Source: Planctomycetia bacterium (lineage in GTDB: Bacteria; Planctomycetota; Planctomycetia; Pirellulales; JACPPG01). Taken from it: 64,000 nucleotides of DNA. The stretch spans positions 1 to 64,000 of the forward strand of contig JACPPG010000040.1 in the NCBI GenBank assembly GCA_016191115.1, in the 5' to 3' direction. The translations under genes and the position numbers were made by a program. Positions 37,862 through 46,227 of the stretch are shown piece after piece. Position 1 is the first letter of the stretch; every line of letters starts with the position of its first letter. The notes below the pieces were generated by a model. The model worked only from the letters and a program-made list of their open reading frames with translations. It was not told where the DNA came from and did not search any database.

Positions 37862-38169
37862 AAATCTGCGGCGAGCCGGAGCAGGACCTTCTTCCGTTCC
37901 TCCGCCTTGAGCGCCCGGATGCGGCAGAGGCGGCATGGCATGTACACCTTTCCGCCGCACGTCGGGCAGCGGTCCACTGGCCCGTTTCCGATCTGGTCCT
38001 CGCCGTCGTCGATATCGACGCGCGGGGGGAGGTAGTCGGGCCGGCGGCCGGAGGCGATCGAGCTCACCGACGCGCGGCTGACGCCCGTCAGCAGGGCAAT
38101 CTTCCGCTGCGACAGGCCGGGTTCGGCCAGGAGACGCCGAATTTCGCTCACGACGGGTTCGGCGAGCAT
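37741..38169 (-). CDS. HTH DNA-binding protein with zinc ribbon and repeat-derived tail
   Basis: 142 aa. Residues 1-45 are a helix-turn-helix (SEIRRLLAEPGLSQRKIALL then TGVSRASVSSIASG). Residues ~66-84 form a zinc ribbon of CPTCGGKVYMPCRLC type. Residues ~103-142 (AHRRESGTGTETQRW...) are encoded by MITE copy 4, including the stop. Probably a transcriptional regulator whose native C-terminus was replaced or extended by the insertion. ATG 38169. It lies four nt after the stop of the acidic small protein, so the two are co-transcribed, and it diverges from the 38703 gene across an AT-rich gap. Confidence 0.75.
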   Translation of the reverse strand: MLAEPVVSEIRRLLAEPGLSQRKIALLTGVSRASVSSIASGRRPDYLPPRVDIDDGEDQIGNGPVDRCPTCGGKVYMPCRLCRIRALKAEERKKVLLRLAADLSWPAGHRRESGTGTETQRWSERTCAVYARSQSHFPASPF

Positions 38170-38173
38170 GGGG

Positions 38174-38503
38174 TTACCGCTCCTCGTCCAACGGGTCGTC
38201 GTCGGTGCAAAAGTCACCACGCTCCGGGTCGGGCTCCTCGTCGTCGAAGTCCGCGCCGAAGTCGTCCCAGCGGCCCGCATCGTCGAATTCGGGAGGCACG
38301 AAATCGTCGTCCGACAGGTCATCGTTCTGGTCGCCGTCCGACTCTTCGGGGTCGTCCGCTTCGCGGCACTGTCGAACGTGGCCGCCGTGCTCGCGCGGCA
38401 CCGCCGGGTGGGCGGCGTCACGGCGGCGGAACGCGGCACGTTGGCACATGGCACAGGACCCATGGCGCCTGGCCCGACCGGGCGATGTTTCGGCATCGCA
38501 CAC
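38174..38503 (-). CDS. small acidic protein, probably co-transcribed with the HTH gene
   Basis: Up to 109 aa. A basic N-terminal half with Cys/His (CAMCQRAAFRRRD, HGGHVRQC) that may bind metal, then a very acidic tail (DDLSDDDFVPPEFDD, DDFGADFDDEEPDPE, TDDDPLDEER). The start may be 38503 or ATG 38449. The strong charge split and close spacing to the downstream HTH gene support coding. Function unknown. Confidence 0.55.
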   Translation of the reverse strand: MCDAETSPGRARRHGSCAMCQRAAFRRRDAAHPAVPREHGGHVRQCREADDPEESDGDQNDDLSDDDFVPPEFDDAGRWDDFGADFDDEEPDPERGDFCTDDDPLDEER

Positions 38504-38554
38504 GGGCGGGCCCCGGACGCAGCCATCCTACGCGAATGGGTGGCAATATTTCAA

Positions 38555-38600
38555 CCATTATTTTGATCATTATTTTGTTCTCATATTATGACCGCCGTGC
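38555..38600. promoter_or_regulatory. AT-rich divergent promoter region with direct repeats
   Basis: In otherwise ~65% GC DNA this patch is mostly A/T. It contains ATTATTTTG twice (38557-38565 and 38569-38577, 12-bp period) followed by TCATATTATG. It lies between the acidic-protein/HTH pair (-) and the 38703 gene (+). Likely promoter and regulator binding region, perhaps for the HTH protein itself. Confidence 0.45.
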
Positions 38601-38702
38601 CACTTTTTCTGGCGTTTCCGCTCGACATGCTGGCACCCGAGCGGCTACGATAAATGGCCGTGGGCTGTCCCGCGTTCGCACTTTCCGCAGAAGAAGCTCC
38701 CG

Positions 38703-39008
38703 ATGACCCTCACCCCCTTCCCTCCCGCGACCCTCGACGAGCTGGCGCTGCGCCTCTTGGACGTGGCGGCCGCCGTGCGAAAAATGGCCAATTCCGCCCG
38801 GGAGAACGGCCTCGGCGACTTTCAATTGCACGGCAACAAGGCCCAGGAATGGCTCGACAAGCTCGAGGACTGGGCGCGCGACAGCGAGGGCCGGCTGGCG
38901 CGGGAAATCCATCGGCAGAAAGGGGTGCGGCGGGCGCAGTCGCCGCCCGACCGATCGAGCAGGCCGGCCGATCGCAAGCGGGCCCCGACCCGCCGAAAAG
39001 GCGAATAA
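38703..39008 (+). CDS. small hypothetical protein (101 aa)
   Basis: Helical N-terminal two thirds (LDELALRLLDVAAAVRKMAN, GNKAQEWLDKLEDWARDSEG) and a basic C-terminal tail (DRSSRPADRKRAPTRRKGE). AGAAG lies before ATG 38703. Amphipathic helices plus a basic tail suggest a small nucleic-acid or protein-binding factor, but no family is recognised. It stops inside a perfect 20-bp palindrome that precedes the next gene. Confidence 0.6.
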   Translation: MTLTPFPPATLDELALRLLDVAAAVRKMANSARENGLGDFQLHGNKAQEWLDKLEDWARDSEGRLAREIHRQKGVRRAQSPPDRSSRPADRKRAPTRRKGE

Positions 39009-39024
39009 TTATGGTCATAATTAT
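39005..39024. promoter_or_regulatory. perfect AT-rich palindrome, candidate operator
   Basis: ATAATTATG-GT-CATAATTAT: 9-bp arms, 2-bp centre, overlapping the stop codon of the 38703 gene and 21 bp before ATG 39045. A TATAAT sequence overlaps that start codon. Two-fold symmetry, AT-rich content and position suggest a binding site for a dimeric regulator such as the nearby HTH or MarR proteins. Confidence 0.5.
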
Positions 39025-39044
39025 CCGACCGACGAGATAATATA

Positions 39045-40013
39045 ATGTCCCGCCGTTGCGCCATCCTGCTGGGGCTTCTGACGTGCGTCGCGGCGGCCGG
39101 TCCGACGGGTGCGGCCAAGGACGCCCAGCCCGAAGCCCGCCGGCCCGCGAGCGACGCCGCGCTGCGCTACTGGCTTACGAACATGGTCTGGCATCACCGC
39201 TACAGCATGGCGGAGATGCAGGCCGCGACGGGCCTGCCGGAAGCTGACATCCGGGCCGCCCTGGACCGTTTCGCCATCACGCCCGATGGCCGTCCGGCCC
39301 GCCGTCCCGGCGACCCGCTGCGACTAGTGCCGTATCCGGGCGGACGACATCCGAGGATCGGCTTTCTCGAGGGAGCCATTCGCCCACAGCGCGAGACGAA
39401 GCTCAGCGTTTTTGCCCCCTGGGACGACGACAACTACGCGGTGGTCGACCTGCCGGAAGCCATCTGGTCGAACCTGGGCCTGCTCTACCTGGCCCACACG
39501 CACGTCCCGACCGTGTGGACGAAGCAAGGGATTGAGCTCGATCGCCTGGAGTGGCGGCGCTACGACGATGGCCATGTGGACATCGAGCGCACATTGCCGG
39601 ATGGCGTCCGCTTTGGGGCCACCGCCCGCGCCACGGCCCAGGCGGTGCGGATGGAGCTATGGCTCGCTAACGGCAGCAGCCAAGCTCTTTCGGACCTGCG
39701 GGTGCAGATGTGCGTAATGCTCAAGGGCATGAAAGGTTTCACTGCCCAGACCAACGACAACAAGACCTTCTCAGCCCCGTACGCCGCCTGCCGCGGCGAG
39801 GACGGGCGGCGGTGGGTGATCACGGCCTGGTCGCCGAATCATCGCACGTGGGCCAACGAGAAATGCCCTTGCCTGCACTCCGATCCGAAATTCCCGGACT
39901 GCCCGCCGGGCGAGACGCGCCGCCTGCGCGGCTGGCTGTCGTTCTACGAGGGGCAGGACATTCGCGGCGAACTGGCGCGGATCGACGCGACCGGCTGGCG
40001 GAACGGCGAGTGA
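39045..40013 (+). CDS. secreted hypothetical protein (322 aa)
   Basis: Signal peptide (CAILLGLLTCVAAAGPTGAA), then a helical segment with HTH-like spacing (WHHRYSMAEMQAATGLPEAD), and a large beta-rich domain (PRIGFLEGAIRPQRETKLSV, WDDDNYAVVDLP, WRRYDDGHVDIERTLPDGV) ending in a Cys-rich stretch CPCLHSDPKFPDCPPGE. The pattern resembles planctomycete exported proteins of unknown function that may bind carbohydrate. No catalytic residues can be named. ATG 39045. Confidence 0.7.
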   Translation: MSRRCAILLGLLTCVAAAGPTGAAKDAQPEARRPASDAALRYWLTNMVWHHRYSMAEMQAATGLPEADIRAALDRFAITPDGRPARRPGDPLRLVPYPGGRHPRIGFLEGAIRPQRETKLSVFAPWDDDNYAVVDLPEAIWSNLGLLYLAHTHVPTVWTKQGIELDRLEWRRYDDGHVDIERTLPDGVRFGATARATAQAVRMELWLANGSSQALSDLRVQMCVMLKGMKGFTAQTNDNKTFSAPYAACRGEDGRRWVITAWSPNHRTWANEKCPCLHSDPKFPDCPPGETRRLRGWLSFYEGQDIRGELARIDATGWRNGE

Positions 40014-40085
40014 ACGGTGATCAGCGGAAGCGCGAGTGCCGGGAGCACATTACTGCCCACTTGTCCACCAACCCCACCGATCGCT

Positions 40086-40559
40086 CTACACGTCCCTTCG
40101 TCCCCACGTGATCGTCACGGTTTCGGCCAGCAGGGAGAGCAGGTCCTGCCAGCGGTCTTCGCCTAGCTCGGAGACGAACCGGTGCTGCGCCGCCTCCCAA
40201 ACGGGGACTGCCGCGCCCAGGACCTTCCGGCCGTTGGGCGTCAATTCGACCAGGCGGGTGCGGCGATCCTTGCCGAATTTCAGTTGCAAGAATCCCTGCT
40301 TGATCAGCGGCCGCAAGTTGCGGGTCAAGGTCGAGCGGTCCATGACCATTGCCCGCGCGAGCGCCGCCATGCCGCGCGACTCGTAGACCGCCACGGCCAG
40401 CAGTATGACCAGTTGCGTGGAACGCAGCCCGGTGCTCGCCAGCAGATCATCGAAATGCTGTGTGACGGCGCGGGTTGCCTTGCGGAAGTTGAAGCAGGCG
40501 CAGACCGACGCCGCTTCGGCACATTTTTGGACGTCGAGTTCAGGCAGTTCTTGGGTCAC
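40086..40559 (-). CDS. MarR-family transcriptional regulator
   Basis: 157 aa from GTG 40559. Winged-helix layout with the dimerisation helices at both ends; the recognition region is RGMAALARAMVMDRSTLTRN and the wing KDRRTRLVELTPNGRKVL, both typical of MarR. Four Cys lie in the N-terminal part (VQKCAEAASVCACFNF), so a redox- or metal-sensing role is possible. It converges with the 39045 gene. No target gene can be assigned. Confidence 0.88.
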   Translation of the reverse strand: MTQELPELDVQKCAEAASVCACFNFRKATRAVTQHFDDLLASTGLRSTQLVILLAVAVYESRGMAALARAMVMDRSTLTRNLRPLIKQGFLQLKFGKDRRTRLVELTPNGRKVLGAAVPVWEAAQHRFVSELGEDRWQDLLSLLAETVTITWGRRDV

Positions 40560-40994
40560 GCTATCGACTCTGCGCAGCCTGCGCGTCGATCCGGTATGCC
40601 TCGCGTGCAGGGCTTGCCGCCCACCGCCGCGCGCTAGGCAAGCGCGCGGACATCGGAGGAGCCACTGCCGCGGTCCCGCGCGGCGATGGCGCACTTCAAC
40701 CCTGCAATCGGACGTGAGGCGGCTTAAAGAGCACCGCTACCGGCCGCAGCCGGCGCCCGCGCGAACTCCTAACACCTCAACGGATCGACGAAGTCATTCG
40801 CTACGGTGCATTGTCCTTTAGATGCGCATGACGTGCAAGGTGGCGCAGGGGAAAGACCGCGGGGGCGCACCGATGAATGAAAAAAGGGGAACGAAAAACC
40901 CCGGCCGCGGGTACGACCGACGAATAACCCAATGCGAAGTTGGGGAGATGCCAACGCGATAGCGGGGAGGTCGCTTCAAGCGCCAACGCCCGGC
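40560..40994. other. non-coding gap between MarR and RRM genes
   Basis: No gene supported. It includes the start region of the MarR gene and the 3' region of the RRM gene, with the hairpin-plus-T-run described at 40880-40902. Confidence 0.5.
40880..40902 (-). terminator. candidate intrinsic terminator of the RRM gene
   Basis: On the minus strand GGGG-TTTTTCGTT-CCCC followed by TTTTTT, about 90 nt after the RRM stop codon. The stem is only four G-C pairs, so strength is doubtful. Confidence 0.35.
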
Positions 40995-41312
40995 TTAGTA
41001 CCGGCCGCCGCGCCCGCCGCCGCCTCCGCGGCCGTATCCGCCGCCGCCACCGCCACGATCTTCCCGAGGCTTGGCCTCGTTCACCGTTAGCGGACGGCCG
41101 CCATGGTCCTGGCCATTGAGCCCGGCGATGGCCGCCTGGGCGTCCTTGTCCGAACCCATTTCGACGAACCCGAATCCTTTGCTCCGCCCGGTCTCCCGAT
41201 CCTCGATGACCTGCGCGCTCTGCACGGCGCCGAATGCCGCGAACATTTGCTCCAGATCAGAGCTGCTCACATTGTAGGGCAGGTTCCCTACGTACAACTT
41301 CTTGCCCACCAT
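40995..41312 (-). CDS. RRM RNA-binding protein with Gly-rich tail
   Basis: 105 aa. A single RNA-recognition motif with RNP2 (KLYVGNLPY) and RNP1 (KGFGFVEM), complete with the usual GLNGQDHGGRPLTVNEA ending, then an RGG/Gly-rich tail (GGGGGYGRGGGGGRGGRY). This is the cold-inducible RNA-binding type of cyanobacteria and planctomycetes, an RNA chaperone. GGAG sits 5 nt before ATG 41312. Its long upstream region (to 41607) may be a regulated leader. Single gene. Confidence 0.95.
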   Translation of the reverse strand: MVGKKLYVGNLPYNVSSSDLEQMFAAFGAVQSAQVIEDRETGRSKGFGFVEMGSDKDAQAAIAGLNGQDHGGRPLTVNEAKPREDRGGGGGGYGRGGGGGRGGRY

Positions 41313-41607
41313 TCATCTCCTGTGCGAGGGGCATGTGCAACCCGCCTTGTGCTTTCCGGGTCGCGGAACGAAAGGGGCCTTGCCTGGCCCAAACTTGGGA
41401 ATGGTGATCGAGGTCACGGAGGACAGATCGACACGCAACGCGAAATCTGATTCCCTACGCTCGAACAAACCAACCGGCCGGAAAGTATACCAGGAAAAAG
41501 GCGGTGGGAATACTAGCGGCCGAAAAAGCGGGAGCGGGCGCGACTGCGGTTCGGCGGAAGCCTTCCCGCTCGCCTTGCCTTCCCTTCCCCTTGCCCGGAG
41601 CCGCGAA

Positions 41608-43326
41608 TCAGCGGTCTGCCGTGCCAGTGACCCCGGCGACCGGCAGCAGATCGGCCGGGTGGATCAGATTCAGGTCGTGACCGTGGTCGGCCGTCAGAAT
41701 GACAACTGTCTGGTCCCAGGCGTTCCTGGCCTCGACCCACTCGACCACCGCGCGAAACGCCTCGTCCCCACTTTTGACGGCGCCGATCGAGTTGTCGATG
41801 TTGTCGTCGTGATTGGCCCAATCGACTTCGCCCGCCTCGATCATGAGCCAGAATCCGACCATATTCGATTCGAGCACGGCCAGCGCCGCCCGGGCCATGT
41901 CCGCGAGCGTGGGATTCTCGTCGAGGTCGGCCTGGGTGTAAACCTCGGCCAGGCGACGCGCCCCGATCGTGGGGTCGTACTTCCCGTCCGCGGTGGCAAA
42001 CGGCAAATGGTCGGTCTTGGCCCCGAACATGCCGAACAGCCGCTTGCGATCGCGGGCCGCGGCGGCCGCCGCCTTGGCGAGCGACTGCCGGCCGTTTGCG
42101 CCGGACTGCCGCCGGGCGACGACGTATCGACCGCCCTGCGCCGCATCGATCCGCTCGACGTCGGCGGCAGCGATGTACTTGTTGCCCGGCGCGAAATTGA
42201 CGCCCTGCTTCGCGTCTGCCTCGACGTCCGCGCCCCAGCCGGCGCCCAAGAGCACGTCGACGCCCGCCAGTGGCTGACGGCGATGAGCCACTGACGGCAA
42301 TCCCACCAGATCGCGGGCAATGTCCTGGAAATCGTCGCGCGAGACATTGTGGGCGTACGCGCAGGCCGGCGTGGCGTGGCTGATCGGCACGCTGGTGACG
42401 ACGCCGATGGCAAAGCCACGGGCTTGCAGCTCGTGCGCGACCGTCGGCACCTGCCTGCCCTCGGCGTCGACGTTCACGGCGTCGTTGTACGTCTTGATGC
42501 CGGCGCACAGGCTCGTGGCCGAGGCGGCTGAGTCGGTCACCGCGTGCGGCAGCTCGCGCGACTGACCGATGACGTAGGCCGGGTCGCTCCCTGGCGTCCA
42601 GGGATTTGGCCCGCCGCGAACGGCGTTGTACCCGCCGGGCGTCTTGCCGCCGGCGTTGCGCACGGTCTGGGCATCGGCGTCGATCTCGGTGCCGTCGTTG
42701 TGCGGGGAAGTGACGATGTAGCCGAAATCAGTCGGCGCGGCGCGGTAGTCGAGGAAATAGAGGCCCGTGCCCCGCCCTTCGCTGTAACCGACTTTCCCGG
42801 AACGATGCACGGCCGCGGCGCGGGTCGTCTGCCAGTCCATGCCATCGAACACGATAAGCACGATGTACTTCTTACCGGCCGCCGCCGCGGCCCGCTGCAA
42901 CTGGCAGATGTCGGTCTGGTCGAAATACTCGGCCTGCGGATTGATCGTATCCGCGGGCATGCGGCCATAAAGCTTCGCCAGCCGGTCGGCATCGCGATAG
43001 ACGCTGCGCTCGCCGCGAACCGAGTCGAGCGCGATGCCGAAGGTGTAAACCGGGATGAGCCGATTCGAGTGTTTTGTCCAGCCTGAGTACTTTTCAGGAC
43101 CAGCGCCCCAGTAGCCGAAGTGGGCCTTGCCCTCGGTGATGGCCTGTGTCTGGAGGTCCTTGACGTGGTCGGCCGTGGCGGTCGCGGAGAAGCCGGCGAG
43201 CAGCACCGCGATGATTGCGGAACGGGCGATCGCTAAAGAAACCCCCTCTCCCCTCGCGGGCGAGGGCGGGGGTGAGGGGGCGGAAAGGGGCCCAACGACG
43301 CGATCAAGGCGGGGCAAAGCGGGCAT
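41608..43326 (-). CDS. exported alkaline phosphatase
   Basis: About 572 aa. PhoA-fold metal phosphatase: IVLIVFDGMDWQT (metal Asp), VTDSAASATSLCAGIKT (catalytic Ser in the DSAASAT motif), GFWLMIEAGEVDWANHDDN (metal ligands Glu/Asp/His) and VVILTADHGHDLN (Asp-His). The signal peptide is ARSAIIAVLLAGFSATATAD. The only good start before it is ATG 43326, which makes the N-region run through a GC palindrome repeat (PSPPPSPARGEG). It hydrolyses phosphomonoesters outside the cytoplasm. Single gene downstream of MITE copy 5. Confidence 0.93.
   Translation of the reverse strand: MPALPRLDRVVGPLSAPSPPPSPARGEGVSLAIARSAIIAVLLAGFSATATADHVKDLQTQAITEGKAHFGYWGAGPEKYSGWTKHSNRLIPVYTFGIALDSVRGERSVYRDADRLAKLYGRMPADTINPQAEYFDQTDICQLQRAAAAAGKKYIVLIVFDGMDWQTTRAAAVHRSGKVGYSEGRGTGLYFLDYRAAPTDFGYIVTSPHNDGTEIDADAQTVRNAGGKTPGGYNAVRGGPNPWTPGSDPAYVIGQSRELPHAVTDSAASATSLCAGIKTYNDAVNVDAEGRQVPTVAHELQARGFAIGVVTSVPISHATPACAYAHNVSRDDFQDIARDLVGLPSVAHRRQPLAGVDVLLGAGWGADVEADAKQGVNFAPGNKYIAAADVERIDAAQGGRYVVARRQSGANGRQSLAKAAAAAARDRKRLFGMFGAKTDHLPFATADGKYDPTIGARRLAEVYTQADLDENPTLADMARAALAVLESNMVGFWLMIEAGEVDWANHDDNIDNSIGAVKSGDEAFRAVVEWVEARNAWDQTVVILTADHGHDLNLIHPADLLPVAGVTGTADR
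43242..43279. repeat. GC palindrome inside the phosphatase signal region
   Basis: CCCCCTCTCCCCTCGCGGGC joined to GAGGGCGGGGGTGAGGGGG, a near-palindrome read as PSPPPSPARGEG in the phosphatase frame. Repeats of this type are common in planctomycete genomes. It must have entered the 5' end of the gene or its leader. Confidence 0.7.
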
Positions 43327-43444
43327 TCTTTGGTGCTCGGCTAGGAGGGGTGTAACGCGGCGGGCATTGGATCGGAACGCGCCGGGCAAATGGTCTAATT
43401 AGTGTAGTCAACCGAGCCGCGGCTGCCATCACGGCGGGCCTGCC

Positions 43445-43600
43445 CAGGGCCGTTCACCGATTCAAGCTTGCCGGCGGCGCACCGGCGGGAAAGTGGGACA
43501 GGCACCGAGACGCAACGTTGGTCTGAAAGGGCTTGCGCTGTTTATGCTCGGAGCCAGTCCCATTTTCCCGCCTCGCCATTTTGAAAAACAGAATGGCCCT
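43445..43600 (-). repeat. MITE-like element, copy 5 (full length, 156 bp)
   Basis: The only copy with both ends: CAGGGCCGTTC at the left and GAATGGCCCT at the right, an inverted terminal repeat (CAGGGCCRTTC). Inside is the long hairpin: GGGAAAGTGGGACAGGCACC then GAG, and CTCGGAGCCAGTCCCATTTT then CCC, with a ~42-nt conserved loop (ACGCAACGTTGGTCTGAAAG then GGCTTGCGCTGTTTATG). It codes for no protein. It lies between the phosphatase and fwdC genes. Confidence 0.92.
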
Positions 43601-43640
43601 ATCCGCGTTGGCAGGGACGCCATTCGGGCGTGCTCGCAAC

Positions 43641-43718
43641 ACAAGCCCGACGGGCAAGCGAGGTTTCCTGAATCGCTCGCGGCGCACCCTCGCTTGCGCG
43701 CTTGCGATTCGGGCTTGT
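43641..43718. repeat. REP-type palindrome, ACAAGCCCG family
   Basis: ACAAGCCCGACGGGCAAGCG then AGG on the left and CCTCGCTTGCGCGCTTGCGA then TTCGGGCTTGT on the right, imperfectly complementary. It sits 16 bp beyond the fwdC stop codon and may terminate the fwd operon transcript. Confidence 0.7.
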
Positions 43719-43734
43719 ATCGGCAGCGTTTCCG

Positions 43735-44547
43735 TCAGCCCACAGGCCGCCAGACGAGGATTTCGCCGCGGCCCGGCACGGCCGAGTCGCCTGAATGGCA
43801 CTGATAGGTTCCCTCGTGTGGTTCACAGGGAATCGAAATCCCCAGCGCCTGAAGGTGCCTGGCCATCAAGCGCATGAAGACCGGGTTGCCGTCGTAGTCG
43901 TGGGCGAAGGTCGGCAACAGAGGAACCTCCTTCAGCGTCACAATTGTGCCGCGGATCATCCAGGCGCCGGTGCGCAGTTCGGCGCCGCCGAGCAAGAAGA
44001 TCGAGCCCCCTTTCATTTGCAGGCCCGCGAAGTCGCGCACCGGCCCGCGGACAACGATGATCCCGCGTCGCATCCGCATGCCGACCTCGAGGCCGGCTGC
44101 GCCGTCGACGATCACCGTGCCGCCCGTCATCCCCTTGGGACTTCCACGGTAGCCGGCGCCGATTTGGCCCCCGGCGTTGCCGTGGATGTGGATCGAGCCG
44201 CCCGACATTTCGGCGCCGACCCAGTCCGAGGCGTTGGCCGAGACTTCGATCGTTCCTCCTTTCATGTACGCTCCCAAGTGCATGCCGGCGTTTCCCTCGA
44301 CGGCGATCTTTCCGCGGGTCATGCCGCGGCCGATCCATTTGACATTTCCGGCGTCCCCGCGGATCGCGAGCTCGTCGCCGGCTTCCCCTTCCACGTCGAA
44401 GAACTCATCGACGCGGTACGGGTGCTTGCCCAAGAGCACGGGCAGAGCGCGGACCGCGTCACACGACAGATTCGCCGTAACGTCGGGGGATAGCGACTCC
44501 GCTTCGAGCGGCACGGCGGTTCGCTCTTTGAGCGTCAAGGTGATCAT
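43735..44547 (-). CDS. fwdC: formylmethanofuran dehydrogenase subunit C
   Basis: 270 aa. It consists largely of the GxGx-type beta-helix repeats of FwdC/FhcC (glutamate-synthase alpha-like): WIGRGMTRGKIAVEGNAGMH, MKGGTIEVSANASDWVGAEM, GGSIHIHGNAGGQIGAGYRG, MTGGTVIVDGAAGLEVGMRM, MKGGSIFLLGG. Subunit C is a structural scaffold between the A and B subunits. ATG 44547 lies 2 nt after the fwdA stop, so it is translationally coupled. Last gene of the operon. The open frame extends upstream through fwdA but that part is a shadow. Confidence 0.93.
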   Translation of the reverse strand: MITLTLKERTAVPLEAESLSPDVTANLSCDAVRALPVLLGKHPYRVDEFFDVEGEAGDELAIRGDAGNVKWIGRGMTRGKIAVEGNAGMHLGAYMKGGTIEVSANASDWVGAEMSGGSIHIHGNAGGQIGAGYRGSPKGMTGGTVIVDGAAGLEVGMRMRRGIIVVRGPVRDFAGLQMKGGSIFLLGGAELRTGAWMIRGTIVTLKEVPLLPTFAHDYDGNPVFMRLMARHLQALGISIPCEPHEGTYQCHSGDSAVPGRGEILVWRPVG

Positions 44548-44549
44548 CT

Positions 44550-46184
44550 TCAGCCGTGTCCGTCCAACTGCCGCACGTCCGCCCCTTCGAGCCGCTCGAG
44601 TTCCACGGGATAGTTCTCGAAGGACATGGTGTAGTATTGCTGAAAGAGCGGGCGCAAATACTCCTCGATCGCACCGTCGTAGGTCGGCTGCACGATGAAC
44701 TCCCTTCCTTCGCTCATCTTGCGAATCTCGCCTTCCTCGACCACGATCTCTCCGCCTTTGATGACATACCGCGGGTAACGGAAGAGCAATTCGCCGTCGG
44801 GCTTTTCGTTGTAGATGGCCAGGTCCGCGTCGGCGCCGATGCCCAGGCGCCCCTTGTTCGCGAGCCCCAGGGCCCGGGCCGGTCCGGCTGAGGTGATCGT
44901 GGCGATATCCAGCAGCGAATACTCGCGATCGAGATCGCCCAGGGTCGTGCGGCTTTGGGCCTTGGCGGGCAGCTTCTTTACGCGCTCGCGGCGAACGTCG
45001 GCGTGCATCAGCAGGTGAATGATCTCCGGATACCGCCAGAAGCAAGCGCCGTTCGGATGATCGGTGGTCAGGAAAACGCGCCACGGATCGTCGATCAATA
45101 GCAGTAGCTCGAGCCCCACCGCCCACTGCACGGCGTTCACCAGGTTGCTGCCTTTGTAGGTGTAGGGAACGATGCCGCATCCCGTCTCGTTCTCGACGTC
45201 GAGATTGCCCCATTTCTTCCCGGTGAGCTGATGCAGCAAATGCTGCCAGGGGCCGTCGGCGGTGATCGTCACGGCGTTGCCGAACAGGATCGCGCCCGCG
45301 TCGCAGGTGAGATTCGGATGGGCGTTAAAGTATTCGGCGATCGCGGCGGCCTCGGAGCGCATCGTGTGCCAATCGGCACCCCCGTAGGAATGGAACTGCA
45401 GATGCGCCATGTGGGCCCGATTCCCCTCCAGGACCTTCATCGTTTCCAAAGTGGTGGCGACGTTGCCCGGCACGCCCAGGTTGTTGCAGTGCAAGTGCAG
45501 CGGATGGGGCAGGCCAAGCTGGTCGACGATGTGCGCGAGGCTGGCGATGATCTTTGCCGGCGTCACGTTGCTATAGCCGACAACCGGCTCGGAGAGGGTT
45601 TTGGCGTCCTTTCCCCATTTCCAGGCGGTGACTCCGCCGGGGTTGACGGCCTTGACGCCGTATCCCTTGGCGGCCCAGATCAACCAGGCGACGACCTCTT
45701 TCGCCCGCTCGATCTCGCCCGCCTCGAGCAGGTCCAGCACGATTTCGTTGTTGGCCATCAGGACGCAGCAACCTTTGTCCACGATGGGCGTATCGCGCAG
45801 CTCCTCGTGCGTGTGCTTGGCGCTCAGGATCGGGACGGCCGCTTCGACGACGGTCGTGTAGCCCATGCCGGCGTACAGGTATCCCGTGGCGAAGGTGGTG
45901 GGGGTCTGACCACCGAGGCCGGCCCGGCGCTCGGGCGTGTGCAGGAAGGCCGTGGCCTGGCGGTGGTTCTCCGGCGTCATCGCCCGGGCGAAGTTGAGCG
46001 CGGCGCCGGCGACGTGCGTGTGGATATCGACCCCGCCGGGAAAGACGATCATGCCGCGGGCGTCGATCACGCGACCGCCGTCGACCGCGGCGACGATGCG
46101 GCCGTCCGCGATCGAAATATCCTTGACCACGCCGTCGATGCCGTTCGCGGGATCGTAGACCTTGCCGCCGGTGATTCGCAGCAT
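44550..46184 (-). CDS. fwdA: formylmethanofuran dehydrogenase subunit A (amidohydrolase)
   Basis: 544 aa. Urease-superfamily amidohydrolase that joins formate to, or releases it from, the amine of methanofuran. The binuclear zinc site is intact: IHTHVAG (HxH), the Lys region EVVAWLIWAAKGYGVKAVNP, LHLHCNNLG, QFHSYGGADWHTM and FLTTDHPNGA (Asp). RYPRYVIKGGEIVVEEGEIR is the C-terminal strand region. The closest relatives are FwdA and FhcA. ATG 46184 (GGAG 5 nt upstream) is preferred over GTG 46187. It lies 43 bp after fwdB and overlaps nothing. With B and D it forms the catalytic core. Confidence 0.95.
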   Translation of the reverse strand: MLRITGGKVYDPANGIDGVVKDISIADGRIVAAVDGGRVIDARGMIVFPGGVDIHTHVAGAALNFARAMTPENHRQATAFLHTPERRAGLGGQTPTTFATGYLYAGMGYTTVVEAAVPILSAKHTHEELRDTPIVDKGCCVLMANNEIVLDLLEAGEIERAKEVVAWLIWAAKGYGVKAVNPGGVTAWKWGKDAKTLSEPVVGYSNVTPAKIIASLAHIVDQLGLPHPLHLHCNNLGVPGNVATTLETMKVLEGNRAHMAHLQFHSYGGADWHTMRSEAAAIAEYFNAHPNLTCDAGAILFGNAVTITADGPWQHLLHQLTGKKWGNLDVENETGCGIVPYTYKGSNLVNAVQWAVGLELLLLIDDPWRVFLTTDHPNGACFWRYPEIIHLLMHADVRRERVKKLPAKAQSRTTLGDLDREYSLLDIATITSAGPARALGLANKGRLGIGADADLAIYNEKPDGELLFRYPRYVIKGGEIVVEEGEIRKMSEGREFIVQPTYDGAIEEYLRPLFQQYYTMSFENYPVELERLEGADVRQLDGHG

Positions 46185-46227
46185 CACTTCTCCGTTCGGC
46201 TGGCGGCGGGCTGTTCCGTGTGCGGGC

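Noticed and set aside
44548..45213. N-terminal 220-residue extension of fwdC in the open frame.
   Set aside because: Arg-rich shadow of fwdA in another frame; fwdC homology begins at ATG 44547, two nt after the fwdA stop.
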